From contig CP073691.1 of NCBI GenBank assembly GCA_018228685.1, forward strand, positions 1,426,001 through 1,490,000: a DNA stretch of 64,000 nucleotides, written 5' to 3'. Positions 18,111 to 27,165 of this stretch are shown piece by piece. The stretch is from Clostridiaceae bacterium Marseille-Q4149. GTDB taxonomy: Bacteria > Bacillota > Clostridia > Oscillospirales > Oscillospiraceae. The position numbers and the translations under genes are program-made. Positions within the stretch are counted from its first letter, which is position 1; every line of letters begins with the position of its first letter. Under the pieces are notes generated by a model. It did no database searches and had not been told where the DNA came from. It saw nothing but the letters and a program-made list of their open reading frames with translations.

Positions 18111-19500
18111 GTTCAGCATGAGCTATATCCTCATCATCCTGGCGGTGCTGGTGCTGCTGAATACCTATCCGCTGCTGGTGTCCCAGAGTCTGGTGTTCCG
18201 GACCAAGGAGACGGCCATGAAAAGCAGCGTCAAGATGGTGGAATCGGCCCTGTCGGGCCTGCCGGAGCTGACGGAGGAAAACGTGGGCCAGGCCCTGGCC
18301 TCGGTGGAGGAGACCGGCGTATCCCGCCTGCTGGTGACGGATACCTCCGGCCGCATCCTGTTCGACACCCGGGAGGGCGGCAGCGCCAAGGGCATGTACG
18401 CCATGTATACCGAGATCGTCCAGGCCCTGGACGGCAGCGACGCCTTCTACTGCCGGTATGACAGCCATGCTTTTTTAAGCCGGGGCGCTTCCCCGGTGGT
18501 ATACCGCAACCGCATCATCGGCGCGGTGTACGCCTATGAATACGACACCCAGCAGGCGGAGCTGCTGCAGAGCTTCCAGACCAACCTGACCCGCATCTCC
18601 CTGCTGATCGGCGTTCTGGTGGTTGCCCTCAGCGCTCTGCTGTCCCGGGCCTTCACCCGGAAGATCCGGGAGCTGCTCCAGGCCATCCGCCAGGTCCGGG
18701 AAGGAGCCTACAGCCATCGGGCCTCCGTCCGGGGGAATGACGAGATCGCCCAGCTGGCCACGGAGTTCAACAGCCTGACGGACCGCCTGCAGACCACCGA
18801 GGCCGCCCGCCGCCGCTTTGTGTCCGACGCCAGCCACGAGCTGAAAACGCCCCTGGCCGGTATCCGTCTGCTGACGGACTCCATCCTCCAGACGGAGGAC
18901 ATGAACGCCGACACCACCCGGGAATTTGTGGAGGACATCGGCCGGGAGGCCCAGCGGCTCAGCCGCATCACCGAGGACCTGCTGCGCCTGACCCGGCTGG
19001 ACAGCGGTATCCAGGACGCGGCCTATCCTGTGTCCGTGTCCCGGGTGCTGGAGCGGGTGGTCCGTATGCTGGGGGTGGTGGCCCGGGAAAAGGAGGTCAC
19101 CCTGACCTATGAGACGGACGAGGACGCCGTGGTCCGGGCCACCGAGGACGACATCCACCAGATTCTCTATAACCTCATGGAAAACGGCATCAAGTATTCC
19201 GGCTCCATGGGCTTTGTCCACACCACCCTGAAAACCGTCGGCGACACCGTGGTCATTTCCGTGGAGGACAACGGCATCGGCATCCCCGACGAGGACATGG
19301 AGCACGTATTCGAGCGGTTTTACCGGGTGGACAAGAATCGCTCCCGGGCCGTGGGCGGCACGGGTCTGGGTCTGAGCATCGTCAGCGACACCGTGCGCCG
19401 CCGGGGCGGCTCCATCCGGGCCCAGCACCGGCAGTCCGGCAGCGGCACCGTGTTCATCGTGGAGCTGCCCCTGGCCCGGCGAGAGGAGGCGGACGAATGA
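18082..19500 (+). CDS. Sensor histidine kinase
   Basis: About 472 residues. Two membrane helices (about 15-35 and 173-195) enclose an extracytoplasmic PAS-like sensor region (GVSRLLVTDTSGRILFDT). Then come HAMP (about 196-245), HisKA with SHELKTPLAGIR (phospho-H252), and HATPase with N box NLMENGIKYS, G1 DNGIGIP, F box FERFYRVD and G2 GGTGLGLSIV. Start is uncertain: no ATG precedes the first membrane helix. TTG 18082 lies 12 bases after GGGGAG; TTG 18070 directly abuts it; ATG 18118 would shorten the tail by 12 residues. The gene overlaps the regulator and its stop overlaps the next start (ATGA). Confidence 0.94.
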   Translation: MRGKTSLQFKFSMSYILIILAVLVLLNTYPLLVSQSLVFRTKETAMKSSVKMVESALSGLPELTEENVGQALASVEETGVSRLLVTDTSGRILFDTREGGSAKGMYAMYTEIVQALDGSDAFYCRYDSHAFLSRGASPVVYRNRIIGAVYAYEYDTQQAELLQSFQTNLTRISLLIGVLVVALSALLSRAFTRKIRELLQAIRQVREGAYSHRASVRGNDEIAQLATEFNSLTDRLQTTEAARRRFVSDASHELKTPLAGIRLLTDSILQTEDMNADTTREFVEDIGREAQRLSRITEDLLRLTRLDSGIQDAAYPVSVSRVLERVVRMLGVVAREKEVTLTYETDEDAVVRATEDDIHQILYNLMENGIKYSGSMGFVHTTLKTVGDTVVISVEDNGIGIPDEDMEHVFERFYRVDKNRSRAVGGTGLGLSIVSDTVRRRGGSIRAQHRQSGSGTVFIVELPLARREEADE

Positions 19501-20393
19501 AAAAACGGATCTTTCTCCTGCTGCTTTGTCTGGCACTGCTGCTTACCGGCTGCGCCGCCAGCCGCCGTACGCCCAAACAGACCTTCCGGATCTACGGCCT
19601 GTCCGGCGCCCCGGGCGGCGACGCCATCTCCGCCGTGGACGTGGACTGGTCGGAGCGGAAAAGCCTCACCGTGGACCAGCAGGCCCAGGCGGCTCTGGAG
19701 CAGCTGCTGGGGGCGTGCACCGAGCCGGGCTACCGCACGCCCATCCCCCAGGGGGTGACGCTGCGCAGCTGCCAGCTTACCGGTGGCATGGCCCTGGTGG
19801 ACTTCTCCCAGGGGTATGAGCAGCTGTCCGGCATCGACCTGACCATCGCCGACTACTGCGTCACCCTGACCCTGTCCCAGCTGCCCGGTATCTCCGTGGT
19901 CCGCATCACCGTGGAGGGCCAGGACCTGGCCTATCGGACCCACAGCCTGCTGCAGTCCCGGGAGGTGCTGATGACCAGCGAGGACGACGTGACCCGCACC
20001 CTGGGGGTGCGCCTGTTCTTCCCCGCCCGGGAAAGCGGCCTGCTGACGTCGGAATCCCGGACCCTGACCCTTCACGAGGGCGACAGCGCCGTGGAGGCCA
20101 TCATGTCCGCCCTGATGGAGGGCCCCCAGACCGAGAGCCTGTCCCCTCTGCTGCCGGAGGGCTTCCAGATGCTGACGGTCCGGGTGGAAAGCGGCACCTG
20201 CTATCTAAATCTGCCCCGGTTGGACGTGTCCCTGCTGCCGGAGGGCCTGGAGGCCCAGCAGCTGCTGGTCCGGGGCTTGGTGAACTCCCTGTGCTCCGCC
20301 AACGGCGTGGACCGGGTCCAGCTGCTGCTGGACGGCCAGGTGGCCGCCTCCTTCGGCCAGGTGGACATCAGCGGCCCCCTGTACCGGGAGTGA
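19497..20393 (+). CDS. GerMN-domain lipoprotein
   Basis: 298 residues. Signal peptide with lipobox LLTGC (C19), so a lipid-anchored surface protein. Two GerMN repeats follow (about 60-150 and 190-285), each with the pattern of a strand, an acidic turn and a VDFSQ/YLNLPRLD-type segment. GerM proteins act in spore formation and germination, and tandem GerMN lipoproteins often sit next to two-component systems. Here it is the last gene of the comEA-like/regulator/kinase operon, overlapping the kinase stop by 4 bp, so it may be a membrane-side partner of that kinase (inference). Confidence 0.9.
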   Translation: MKKRIFLLLLCLALLLTGCAASRRTPKQTFRIYGLSGAPGGDAISAVDVDWSERKSLTVDQQAQAALEQLLGACTEPGYRTPIPQGVTLRSCQLTGGMALVDFSQGYEQLSGIDLTIADYCVTLTLSQLPGISVVRITVEGQDLAYRTHSLLQSREVLMTSEDDVTRTLGVRLFFPARESGLLTSESRTLTLHEGDSAVEAIMSALMEGPQTESLSPLLPEGFQMLTVRVESGTCYLNLPRLDVSLLPEGLEAQQLLVRGLVNSLCSANGVDRVQLLLDGQVAASFGQVDISGPLYRE

Positions 20394-20408
20394 CCGCTCC
20401 GATTCCTG

Positions 20409-20446
20409 AAAAAAAGCGTGCCGCCCGCAGGCGGCACGCTTTTTTT
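20409..20446. terminator. Bidirectional Rho-independent terminator
   Basis: A-rich flank, perfect 10-bp GC-rich stem (GCGTGCCGCC with GGCGGCACGC), loop CGCA, then seven T. The A and T flanks let it work on both strands between convergent genes. Confidence 0.88.
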
Positions 20447-20459
20447 GAACGATTTTGGC

Positions 20460-20891
20460 TTACTCCTGGTCCTCGTCGTCCTGGGCGTTGGCCAGGTCGC
20501 TGAGATCGAACTCCAGCTTCTCGCCGCAGTTGGGGCAGCGGATCTCGCCGCTCTCCAGGGTATCCTCGTCGAAGACGATCTCCTCCTCGCACACGGGGCA
20601 GGTGGTCTCGAAATAGGACTCGTCGTCATCGTCGTAGTCCTCATCCTCGTCCTCGTCCACGTCGTCATCCAGCTCGTAGAGGGCCTGCTCTACGTCGGAC
20701 AGATCGTCGCTGACGGCATCCAGACCGTCCTCCACGTCGCACAGCTCGTCCTCCAGGTCCACGAACTTCTCCGCCATGTCGTCCAGCACGTCGATGATGG
20801 CAGCGATGAGCTTGCCCTCCTTGGTGTCGGTGTCCAGCGCCAGGCCCTCGGCCAGGCCCTTCAGATAAGCTACCTTCTCAGAAATTTCCAT
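20460..20891 (-). CDS. CD1247-type acidic protein with C-terminal zinc ribbon
   Basis: 143 residues. The N-terminal part (EISEKVAYLKGLAEGLALD) matches what I recall of the CD1247 N-terminal domain family of Clostridia. The middle (about 55-95) is a highly acidic coiled-coil-like stretch ending in a run of D/E. The C-terminus holds two CxxC pairs (CPVC and CPNC, 17 residues apart), a zinc ribbon as in transcription-related proteins. ATG 20891 is chosen because GGAG is 7 bases upstream; ATG 20897 is only 1 base from it. Function unknown. It lies 48 bases downstream of efp on the same strand and may be cotranscribed. Confidence 0.85.
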   Translation of the reverse strand: MEISEKVAYLKGLAEGLALDTDTKEGKLIAAIIDVLDDMAEKFVDLEDELCDVEDGLDAVSDDLSDVEQALYELDDDVDEDEDEDYDDDDESYFETTCPVCEEEIVFDEDTLESGEIRCPNCGEKLEFDLSDLANAQDDEDQE

Positions 20892-20939
20892 GTTCATGCT
20901 CCTTTCCTGATATGGGTGGTGGTGGGAAAACCGCAGTCC

Positions 20940-21506
20940 TTACTTGGCGCGGCCCAGATACTCGCCGGTGCGGGTGTCGATGGTAATCTTGTCGCCAATG
21001 TTGATAAACAGGGGCACCTTCACCTCGGCGCCGGTCTCCACGGTGGCGGGCTTCAGGGTGTTGGTGGCGGTGTTGCCGGCCAGGCCCGGCTCGGTCTCGG
21101 TGACCTCCAGGTCCATGAAGTTGGGGCACTCCAGGCCGAACACGCTGCCCTTATAGCTCAGCACCTTGCACACGGTGTTCTCGGTGATGAAGCGGAACGC
21201 GTCGCCCAGCAGGTCCTTACCCAGGGGCACCATGTCGAAGGTCTCCTGGTCCATGAAGTAATACAGGTCGCCGTCGTTATAGCTGTAAGCCATGTCCTTG
21301 CGCTCCACGAAGGCTTCCTCGAACTTTGCGGTGGGGTTGAAGGAAGTTTCGGTGACGGCGCCGGTGACGATGTTCTTCATCTTGGTGCGCACGAAGGCCG
21401 CGCCCTTGCCGGGCTTGACGTGCTGGAATTCCACGACCTGCATGATCTTGCCGTCCATTTCAAAGGTCTTACCGTTACGGAAATCGCCGGCGGTAATGGT
21501 TGCCAT
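20940..21506 (-). CDS. efp: Translation elongation factor P
   Basis: Relieves ribosome stalling at polyproline. 188 residues in three beta-barrel domains: KOW-like (about 1-65), OB (about 66-128) and C-terminal OB (about 129-188). The tip loop of domain I reads [10 protein letters not shown], so the residue to be modified is a lysine (K in PGKGA), as in B. subtilis and E. coli, not an arginine. C-terminal [16 protein letters not shown] is typical. The start is ATG 21506 (MATITAGDF), preceded by GGGAGGATACAC. Promoter at 21591-21619. A relative of the EF-P modification protein YfmF is at the right edge of the window. Confidence 0.96.
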   Translation of the reverse strand: MATITAGDFRNGKTFEMDGKIMQVVEFQHVKPGKGAAFVRTKMKNIVTGAVTETSFNPTAKFEEAFVERKDMAYSYNDGDLYYFMDQETFDMVPLGKDLLGDAFRFITENTVCKVLSYKGSVFGLECPNFMDLEVTETEPGLAGNTATNTLKPATVETGAEVKVPLFINIGDKITIDTRTGEYLGRAK

Positions 21507-21590
21507 ATGTGTATCCTCCCATGTCATGAGAAAATAATCCTCAGCGGGAGTATTTCCTCGTATTCAAAAATTTGCCTATACAGCTCTATT

Positions 21591-21619
21591 ATTTTACACG
21601 ATAATAGGTGCTATTGCAA
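21591..21619 (-). promoter_or_regulatory. sigma-A promoter of efp
   Basis: On the minus strand TTGCAA (21619-21614), 17-base spacer, TAAAAT (21596-21591); leader of about 80 bases. Confidence 0.65.
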
Positions 21620-21630
21620 GAGCCAGACGG

Positions 21631-21871
21631 GATTTTTTCCCGGTTTTCCCGAAAAATCGGTCTTCAACAAAGCAAAGTTAAAAAGCCTCGCAGAGTTCAC
21701 GGCCCGCAGGCCGTGAATCAAGTGCAATCCGTTTTTTGCGGCGGCGTGTACGTCGCAAAAAACACTTTGCGCGGAGAGAGTGTGTTCCGATGGGCTGCGT
21801 GCCCATCGGAACGCGCGGTTCGGAGCGAAATCTCTTTTGGTAGAAAAAGGGCGGTGCCCTTTTTCTACCAA
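21631..21871. repeat. Cluster of five inverted repeats in a 370-bp intergenic region
   Basis: Between efp (start 21506) and the M24 peptidase (stop 21878). Arms: 21631-21637 with 21652-21658 (7 bp); 21696-21704 with 21709-21717 (9 bp); 21731-21740 with 21754-21763 (10 bp); 21784-21795 with 21801-21812 (12 bp); 21837-21852 with 21856-21871 (16 bp). All are perfect with loops of 3 to 14 bases. The last sits 7 bases past the peptidase stop and could end that transcript, but one terminator does not explain the other four. No convincing protein is coded on either strand: the only frames lack ribosome sites. It looks like a mobile palindromic (REP/MITE-like) element or a structured RNA. Confidence 0.7.
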
Positions 21872-21877
21872 GTTATT

Positions 21878-22951
21878 TTACAGAATCAGCAGGTCCTTCT
21901 TGGCCAGGGTGATATCCTGGCAGCCGCCCTCCTGCAGCACCACCACGTCCTCGATGCGGACGCCGAAGCGGCCGGGCAGATAGATGCCGGGCTCGGCGGA
22001 CACGGCGGCCCCCAGAGGCAGGGGGTTGTTGTTGGCAGGGGTGGCGTTGGGGGACTCGTGAATTTCCACGCCCACGCTGTGGCCGAAGCTGTGGCCGAAA
22101 TAGGGACCGTAACCGGCGTCCTCGATGACCTTCCGGGCGGCGGCGTCCACGTCGTGGCCGGTGGCGCCGGCCTTGGCGGCGGCGATGCCCGCCAGCTGGG
22201 CCTGCAGCACGACGTTATAGACCTTCTCCATCTCCTCGGTGACGTGGCCCACGGCCACGGTGCGGGTCATGTCGGAGCAGTAGCCCTGATAGATGCAGCC
22301 GAAGTCCATGGTCACAAAGTCGCCGTCCTGGATCTTCCGGTCGGTGGGCACGGCGTGGGGCATACTGCCGTTGGGGCCGCTGGCCACGATGGGGTCAAAG
22401 GACATATTCTCCGCGCCTCCGGCCAGCATCAGATACTGCAGCCGGGCGGCGATCTCCTTCTCGGTGACGCCGGGCTTGATCTCCTTGACGATCTGGTCCA
22501 GAGCGCCCTCGGCGATGCGCTGGGCGGCGATCATCCGCTGGATCTCCTCCTCGTCCTTGCTCTGGCGCAGGGAAATCAGCAGCTCCGTGGCGGGCACCAG
22601 CTGGCAGTGCAGCTTCTCGGAATAGTGGCGATAGTCCGCCACGGTCATGTACGCATCCTCGAAGCCCAGCTTCTGCACATGGGTCTTCTCCATGGCGGCG
22701 TTGATCAGGTCCACATAGGGGTGGGCGGCGTCGGTCATGGCGATCTCGGCGTCCTGCACCTTGTTGTGGGCGGCCTCGATATAGCGGGAGTCGGTGAAAT
22801 AGAAGTTCCCCTCCCGGGTCACCAGGGCCACGCCGTCGGTGCCGGTGGAGTGGAAGCCGGAGGCATAGAAGCGGTTGGCCTCGCAGGTCAGCAGCATACC
22901 GTCCAGCTCATAGGCAGACAGCTTTTCCGCGATTTTCGCAAAATGGTTCAT
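21878..22951 (-). CDS. Xaa-Pro aminopeptidase (M24 metallopeptidase)
   Basis: 357 residues. N-terminal creatinase-like domain (1 to about 125), then the pita-bread catalytic domain. Metal ligands are visible in order: D in TMDFGCIYQG, D in CSDMTRT, H in FGHSFGHSVG, E in EIHESP and E in RIEDVVV. It removes an N-terminal residue preceding proline. ATG 22951 (MNHFAKIAEKL) has AAAGGAG 8 bases upstream; in-frame codons beyond it overlap yqeG. It is 14 bases downstream of yqeG on the same strand. In many Firmicutes this gene sits directly beside efp, as here (370 bp apart), and the pair is transcribed in the same direction. Confidence 0.95.
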   Translation of the reverse strand: MNHFAKIAEKLSAYELDGMLLTCEANRFYASGFHSTGTDGVALVTREGNFYFTDSRYIEAAHNKVQDAEIAMTDAAHPYVDLINAAMEKTHVQKLGFEDAYMTVADYRHYSEKLHCQLVPATELLISLRQSKDEEEIQRMIAAQRIAEGALDQIVKEIKPGVTEKEIAARLQYLMLAGGAENMSFDPIVASGPNGSMPHAVPTDRKIQDGDFVTMDFGCIYQGYCSDMTRTVAVGHVTEEMEKVYNVVLQAQLAGIAAAKAGATGHDVDAAARKVIEDAGYGPYFGHSFGHSVGVEIHESPNATPANNNPLPLGAAVSAEPGIYLPGRFGVRIEDVVVLQEGGCQDITLAKKDLLIL

Positions 22952-22965
22952 AATCAAAACTCCTT

Positions 22966-23472
22966 TCAGATCCGGTGAACGCCACCGGCTAAATGCTTCC
23001 AGGGGGCCTGGAGGGCATGCAGCACCTTCTGCCACGGGGTCCTGGCCCCGCCGGCCGGCTCCACCATCAGGGCCGTGACGCCGCTGAGGTTGGCCCCCAG
23101 CATATCCGTCAACAGCTTATCCCCCAGCATGGCCGTGTGGGCGGGGTCGGTCCCCGCCTGGTCCATGGCCCGGCGAAAGCCCGCCGTCTGCGGCTTTTTG
23201 GCGTGGCCCACATAGGTGATCCCCAGGTCGCGGCAGAACTGCTCCACCCGCCGGGGGCTGCGGTTGTTGGACAGGATCATCACCCGGATCCCCGCCGCCT
23301 GTAAGCGGCCGAGCCAATCGCGCACCGCCTGGTCGGGGCGGGACACGCTTTTGGGGGCCAGGGTATAGTCCAGGTCGCTGAGCAGCAGCCGGATGCCCCT
23401 GCTCTGCAGCAGCTCCGGCGTGATCTGCCGGTAGCTTTCGTATACCCCGTCCGGCACCAGAGAAATACGCAT
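22966..23472 (-). CDS. yqeG: YqeG-family HAD phosphatase
   Basis: 168 residues, HAD subfamily IIIA. Motif I is DLDYTLAPK (nucleophile D and general acid D; family members usually have DLDNTL), motif II ILSNN, motif III lysine in HAKKP, motif IV GDKLLTD. Start ATG 23472 (MRISLVPDGVYES), preceded by AAAGGGA; the typical family N-terminus confirms it. Substrate unknown (members act on small phosphates). Transcribed from 23505-23533, with the M24 peptidase downstream. Confidence 0.93.
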   Translation of the reverse strand: MRISLVPDGVYESYRQITPELLQSRGIRLLLSDLDYTLAPKSVSRPDQAVRDWLGRLQAAGIRVMILSNNRSPRRVEQFCRDLGITYVGHAKKPQTAGFRRAMDQAGTDPAHTAMLGDKLLTDMLGANLSGVTALMVEPAGGARTPWQKVLHALQAPWKHLAGGVHRI

Positions 23473-23504
23473 ACACCAGTTCCCTTTCTCATAGCTTTGG
23501 CTAT

Positions 23505-23533
23505 AGTGTAGCATTTTTTTCATAGGAACGCAA
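23505..23533 (-). promoter_or_regulatory. sigma-A promoter of yqeG-peptidase
   Basis: On the minus strand TTGCGT (23533-23528), 17-base spacer, TACACT (23510-23505). Confidence 0.5.
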
Positions 23534-23545
23534 GGGGGGATCTCC

Positions 23546-24304
23546 ATGCCGCTGTATCTTGCCGCCACACCGGACCGTCTGACCCGGGCCCGGGCCGTGA
23601 CACCGCGCCTGGCCCATGTGGCCTATCGCCTGGGCCCCGGCTCGGAGCTGCTGGCCGCGCCGCTTCCGCCCGCTCTGCGGGGCGGGCTGATGGTGCTGTC
23701 GGACTGGGACTGTCCGCCGGTAGAGGAACCGGACCGCCTGGCCCGGCAGATCGCCCGGGCCTGCCTGCGGCGGGGCTACGCCGGGATGGCGGCGGACTTT
23801 GACCCGCCTGCCCGGCCGGGCCGTCTGGCCCTGCTGGAGGCGCTTTCTCCCCTGCTGGCCTCCTGCGGCCGGACCCTGTACGTCCCGGAGCACTGCCCCA
23901 TCGCCGGGGCGACGATACTGCTGTGCACCGCCCTGTCCGGCGGCACACTGGAGGGCCGGCTGACCCAGGCGGTGGACCAATACGGGGCGGAGCACCTGGC
24001 CCTGGACCTGCAGCGGCTGGCCATGGACTTCCCTCTCCCCTGCCCCGGAGGTCAGGGCACGCCCCTGACCCTTCCCCAGCTGGAGGCCCTGGCCGCAGGC
24101 CGCCCCACCTTCTATTCCGACGCCCTGTGCGCCCGGTATTTCACCCTGACCCGGCAGGGGCAGACCCACTTCGTCCTCTTTGACGACGCCCGGACCCTCC
24201 GGCGGAAGCTGGAGCTGGCCCGTCAGCTGGGCATCCGGGACGCCCTGGTGATGCTGCCGGAGGTGGAGGACCTTCTGGAGCCGCTGTTCGCCGGGGAATC
24301 GTAA
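23546..24304 (+). CDS. Degenerate GH18-like TIM-barrel protein
   Basis: 252 residues, ATG after AAGGGGGGATCTCC. No signal peptide or membrane helix. The C-terminal part (THFVLFDDARTLRRKLELAR, then QLGIRDALVML) follows the ending of spore-type GH18 barrels such as YaaH (edge strand, D-A-R, long helix, last strand). MAADFDPP sits where GH18 enzymes carry DxxDxDxE, but the catalytic Glu is not there, so chitinase-like activity is doubtful. It is divergent from yqeG (73 bases between starts) and monocistronic, ending at the 24339-24373 terminator. The family call is by pattern only; it may be an unrelated TIM barrel. Confidence 0.6.
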   Translation: MPLYLAATPDRLTRARAVTPRLAHVAYRLGPGSELLAAPLPPALRGGLMVLSDWDCPPVEEPDRLARQIARACLRRGYAGMAADFDPPARPGRLALLEALSPLLASCGRTLYVPEHCPIAGATILLCTALSGGTLEGRLTQAVDQYGAEHLALDLQRLAMDFPLPCPGGQGTPLTLPQLEALAAGRPTFYSDALCARYFTLTRQGQTHFVLFDDARTLRRKLELARQLGIRDALVMLPEVEDLLEPLFAGES

Positions 24305-24338
24305 AGCTCCCGCCATTTACGGTCCCGACCATAGAAAG

Positions 24339-24373
24339 AAAGCGTGCTGAACACAACGTCCAGCACGCTTTTT
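24339..24373. terminator. Bidirectional terminator
   Basis: 11-bp stem (24339-24349 with 24361-24371), 11-base loop, TTTTT. It lies between convergent genes (GH18-like protein and rpsU). Confidence 0.75.
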
Positions 24374-24380
24374 GAGACGA

Positions 24381-24566
24381 TTAATAATATCTCTTGTTTC
24401 TGTTCTTGCGGGCAGCCTCGGACTTCTTGCGGCGCTTGACGCTGGGGCTTTCGTAGCACTCTCTTCTCCGCACTTCAGCCAGGACGCCTGCCTTGGCGCA
24501 GCTTCTCTTGAAACGCTTCAGAGCGCTGTCCAGGGACTCGCCTTCCTTGACGTGGACTTCGGACAT
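24381..24566 (-). CDS. rpsU: 30S ribosomal protein S21
   Basis: 61 residues: [20 protein letters not shown] start, a basic middle (RRRECYESP) and the [13 protein letters not shown] tail are diagnostic of bS21. Strong ribosome site GGAGGGAGGG. The leader has a GTATCC/GGATAC hairpin (24587-24609). Driven by a perfect consensus promoter. Confidence 0.97.
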   Translation of the reverse strand: MSEVHVKEGESLDSALKRFKRSCAKAGVLAEVRRRECYESPSVKRRKKSEAARKNRNKRYY

Positions 24567-24645
24567 CTATTTTCCCTCCCTCCGATGTATCCGGCTCAAT
24601 CCAGGATACTCTTTAAGAGCCATTGGACATGACTTTAACAATAGC

Positions 24646-24674
24646 ATTATACTGTGTAGGCCCTGCCTTGTCAA
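24646..24674 (-). promoter_or_regulatory. Perfect consensus sigma-A promoter of rpsU
   Basis: On the minus strand TTGACA (24674-24669), 17-base spacer, TATAAT (24651-24646). Confidence 0.88.
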
Positions 24675-24704
24675 GCCGTTTTCCAACATTTTTTACGATT
24701 CCGA

Positions 24705-27131
24705 TTATTTCGCAGGCTTGACGATCAGGTTCATGAGCTTGTCCTTCACCAGGATGGTCTTTACCACGGTCATGCCCTCGGCGGCCTTTCTGACCTTGTC
24801 CAGCTCCATGGCGGCGGCCATGACGGTCTCCTGGTCGCTGCCGGCGGGGACGGTGACGGCGCCCTTGAGCTTGCCGTTGACCTGGATGGCCATGTCCACA
24901 TGGGTGTCCACGGTCTTGCCCTCGTCATAGGCGGGCCAGGGCATCTGCATGGCCATCTTGCCGGTCTTTCCGGCGTAGCCGGTAAGCTCCCACATTTCCT
25001 CCACCATGTGGGGCGCAAACGGGGACAGCAGAAGCATCAGCTGCCGCAGGTCGCCCCGGGTCAGGCCGGAGGAATAGAACTCGTTGACCATGGCCATCAG
25101 GGCGGCGATGGCGGTGTTCATCTTCAGGTCGTCGATATCGGCGGTGACCTTCTTGATGGTCTTGTGGATCAGGGCCTCGTTCTTTTCGGAAATTTCGTCG
25201 CTGTCCTGGGCCAGGTCCATCAGGTTCCAGCAGCGGTCCAGGAACCGCTTGGAGCCCTTCACGGCCTCGTTGGACCAGGTGACGGCCTTTTCAAAGTCGC
25301 CGATGAACATGATATGCAGGCGCATGGTGTCCGCGCCGTACTGGGCCACGATGTCGTTGGGATTGACCACGTTGCCCCGGGACTTGGACATCTTCTCGCC
25401 GCCCTCGCCCAGGATCATGCCGTGGCTGGTGCGCTTGGCATAGGGCTCCTTGGTGGGCACCACGCCGATGTCATACAGGAACTTGTGCCAGAACCGGGAG
25501 TACAGCAGGTGCAGGGTGGTGTGCTCCATGCCGCCGTTGTACCAATCCACGGGGCTCCAGTATTCCAGGGCCTCCTTGCTGGCCAGGGCCTTGTCGTTGT
25601 GGGGGTCCATATACCGCAGGAAGTACCAGCTGGAGCCAGCCCACTGGGGCATGGTATCGGTCTCCCGCTTGGCGGGACCGCCGCAGCAGGGGCAGGTGGT
25701 GTTGACCCAGTCGGTCATCTTGCTCAGGGGGCTTTCGCCGTCGTCGGTGGGCTCATAGCTGTCCACCTGGGGCAGCACCAGCGGCAGCTGCTCCTCCGGC
25801 AGGGCCACCCAGCCGCACTTGGGGCAGTTCACCAGGGGGATGGGCTCGCCCCAGTACCGCTGGCGGGAGAACACCCAGTCCCGGAGCTTATAGTTGACCT
25901 TTTCCTTGCCGAAGCCCTGCTCCACCACATACTTCTTCATGGCGGGGATGGCTTCCTTCACGGTCATGCCGTTGAGGAACCCAGAGTTCACCATCACGGC
26001 GCTGTCGTCCTTGGCCACAAAGGCCTCCTTGGTGACGTCGCCGCCCTTGACCACCTCGATGATGGGCAGGCCGAACTTCGTGGCAAACTCCCAGTCGCGC
26101 TGGTCGTGGCCGGGAACGCCCATGACGATGCCGGTGCCGTAGCCCATGAGGACATAGTCGGACACGAACAGGGGCAGGGGCTTGTGGGTCACGGGGTTGA
26201 TGGCCTCGATGCCCTCCAGCCGCACGCCGGTCTTTTCCTTGTTCAGCTCGCCCCGCTCGAAATCGGACTTATGGGCGGCCTCCTCCTGATAGGCGGCCAC
26301 GGCGTCCCAATTCTTAATCTTGGGCTGCCACTCCTTCAGCAGGGGGTGCTCCGGGGAGATAACCATATAGGTGGTGCCGAACAGGGTATCGGCCCGGGTG
26401 GTGTACACCGTGACCTGGTCGCCCACGTTGGTGTCGAAGGTGATCTCCGCGCCGGTGGAGCGGCCGATCCAGTTGCGCTGCTGGATCTTCACCCGCTCGA
26501 TGAAGTCCACGTCCTCCAGATCGTCCAGCAGCCGCTGGGCATAGGCGGTGATCTTCAGCATCCACTGGCTCTTTTCCTTGCGGATGACCTCGCTGCCGCA
26601 GCGCTCGCACACGCCGTTGACCACTTCCTCGTTGGCCAGCACGCACTTGCAGCTGGTGCACCAGTTCACGGGCATGGTGGTCTTATAGGCCAGGCCCTTC
26701 TTGAACATCTGCAGGAATATCCACTGGGTCCACTTGTAATAGTTGGGGTCCGTGGTGTCCACCACCCGGTCCCAGTCGAAGCCGTAGCCCAGCATTTTCA
26801 GCTGGCTGGTGAAGTTGGCGATGTTCTGCTTGGTGACGATGGCCGGATGGATGTGGTTCTTGATGGCGTAGTTCTCCGTGGGCAGGCCGAAGGCGTCGAA
26901 GCCGATGGGGAACAGAACGTTATAGCCCTCCATGCGCTTTTTGCGGGTGACGATGTCCATGGCGGTAAAGGGCCGGGGATGGCCCACGTGCAGGCCCTGG
27001 CCGGAGGGATAGGGGAACTCGATCAGCCCGTAAAACTTGGGGCGCTTGTCCCCGGTGACGGCGGCATAGGGCTTGGTCTCCTCCCACCGCTTCTGCCACT
27101 TTTTCTCAATGGCGGCAAAATCGTACTTCAT
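24705..27131 (-). CDS. leuS: Leucyl-tRNA synthetase
   Basis: 808 residues, bacterial class I LeuRS. HIGH motif is HVGH (48-51) within [14 protein letters not shown]. The CP1 editing domain (about 220-420) carries the T-rich [14 protein letters not shown]. The KMSKS motif is [12 protein letters not shown] at about residue 578. A zinc-type CPKCGW and CPCCGG pair is in the middle. ATG 27131 ([12 protein letters not shown]) follows AAGGAGAAAAGCAT. Expression is controlled by the T-box leader upstream, so it should rise when tRNA-Leu is uncharged. The gene is last on its strand before rpsU, which has its own promoter. Confidence 0.97.
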   Translation of the reverse strand: MKYDFAAIEKKWQKRWEETKPYAAVTGDKRPKFYGLIEFPYPSGQGLHVGHPRPFTAMDIVTRKKRMEGYNVLFPIGFDAFGLPTENYAIKNHIHPAIVTKQNIANFTSQLKMLGYGFDWDRVVDTTDPNYYKWTQWIFLQMFKKGLAYKTTMPVNWCTSCKCVLANEEVVNGVCERCGSEVIRKEKSQWMLKITAYAQRLLDDLEDVDFIERVKIQQRNWIGRSTGAEITFDTNVGDQVTVYTTRADTLFGTTYMVISPEHPLLKEWQPKIKNWDAVAAYQEEAAHKSDFERGELNKEKTGVRLEGIEAINPVTHKPLPLFVSDYVLMGYGTGIVMGVPGHDQRDWEFATKFGLPIIEVVKGGDVTKEAFVAKDDSAVMVNSGFLNGMTVKEAIPAMKKYVVEQGFGKEKVNYKLRDWVFSRQRYWGEPIPLVNCPKCGWVALPEEQLPLVLPQVDSYEPTDDGESPLSKMTDWVNTTCPCCGGPAKRETDTMPQWAGSSWYFLRYMDPHNDKALASKEALEYWSPVDWYNGGMEHTTLHLLYSRFWHKFLYDIGVVPTKEPYAKRTSHGMILGEGGEKMSKSRGNVVNPNDIVAQYGADTMRLHIMFIGDFEKAVTWSNEAVKGSKRFLDRCWNLMDLAQDSDEISEKNEALIHKTIKKVTADIDDLKMNTAIAALMAMVNEFYSSGLTRGDLRQLMLLLSPFAPHMVEEMWELTGYAGKTGKMAMQMPWPAYDEGKTVDTHVDMAIQVNGKLKGAVTVPAGSDQETVMAAAMELDKVRKAAEGMTVVKTILVKDKLMNLIVKPAK

Positions 27132-27165
27132 ATGCTTTTCTCCTTCTGATGATAAATATGACAAG

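Noticed and set aside
21611-21871. Small proteins on both strands across the hairpin cluster
   Set aside because: No ribosome sites. The frames exist only because the palindromes read similarly both ways.
24900-27149. Plus-strand frame opposite leuS
   Set aside because: Shadow of leuS: no motif, no ribosome site, typical V/G/H/L bias.
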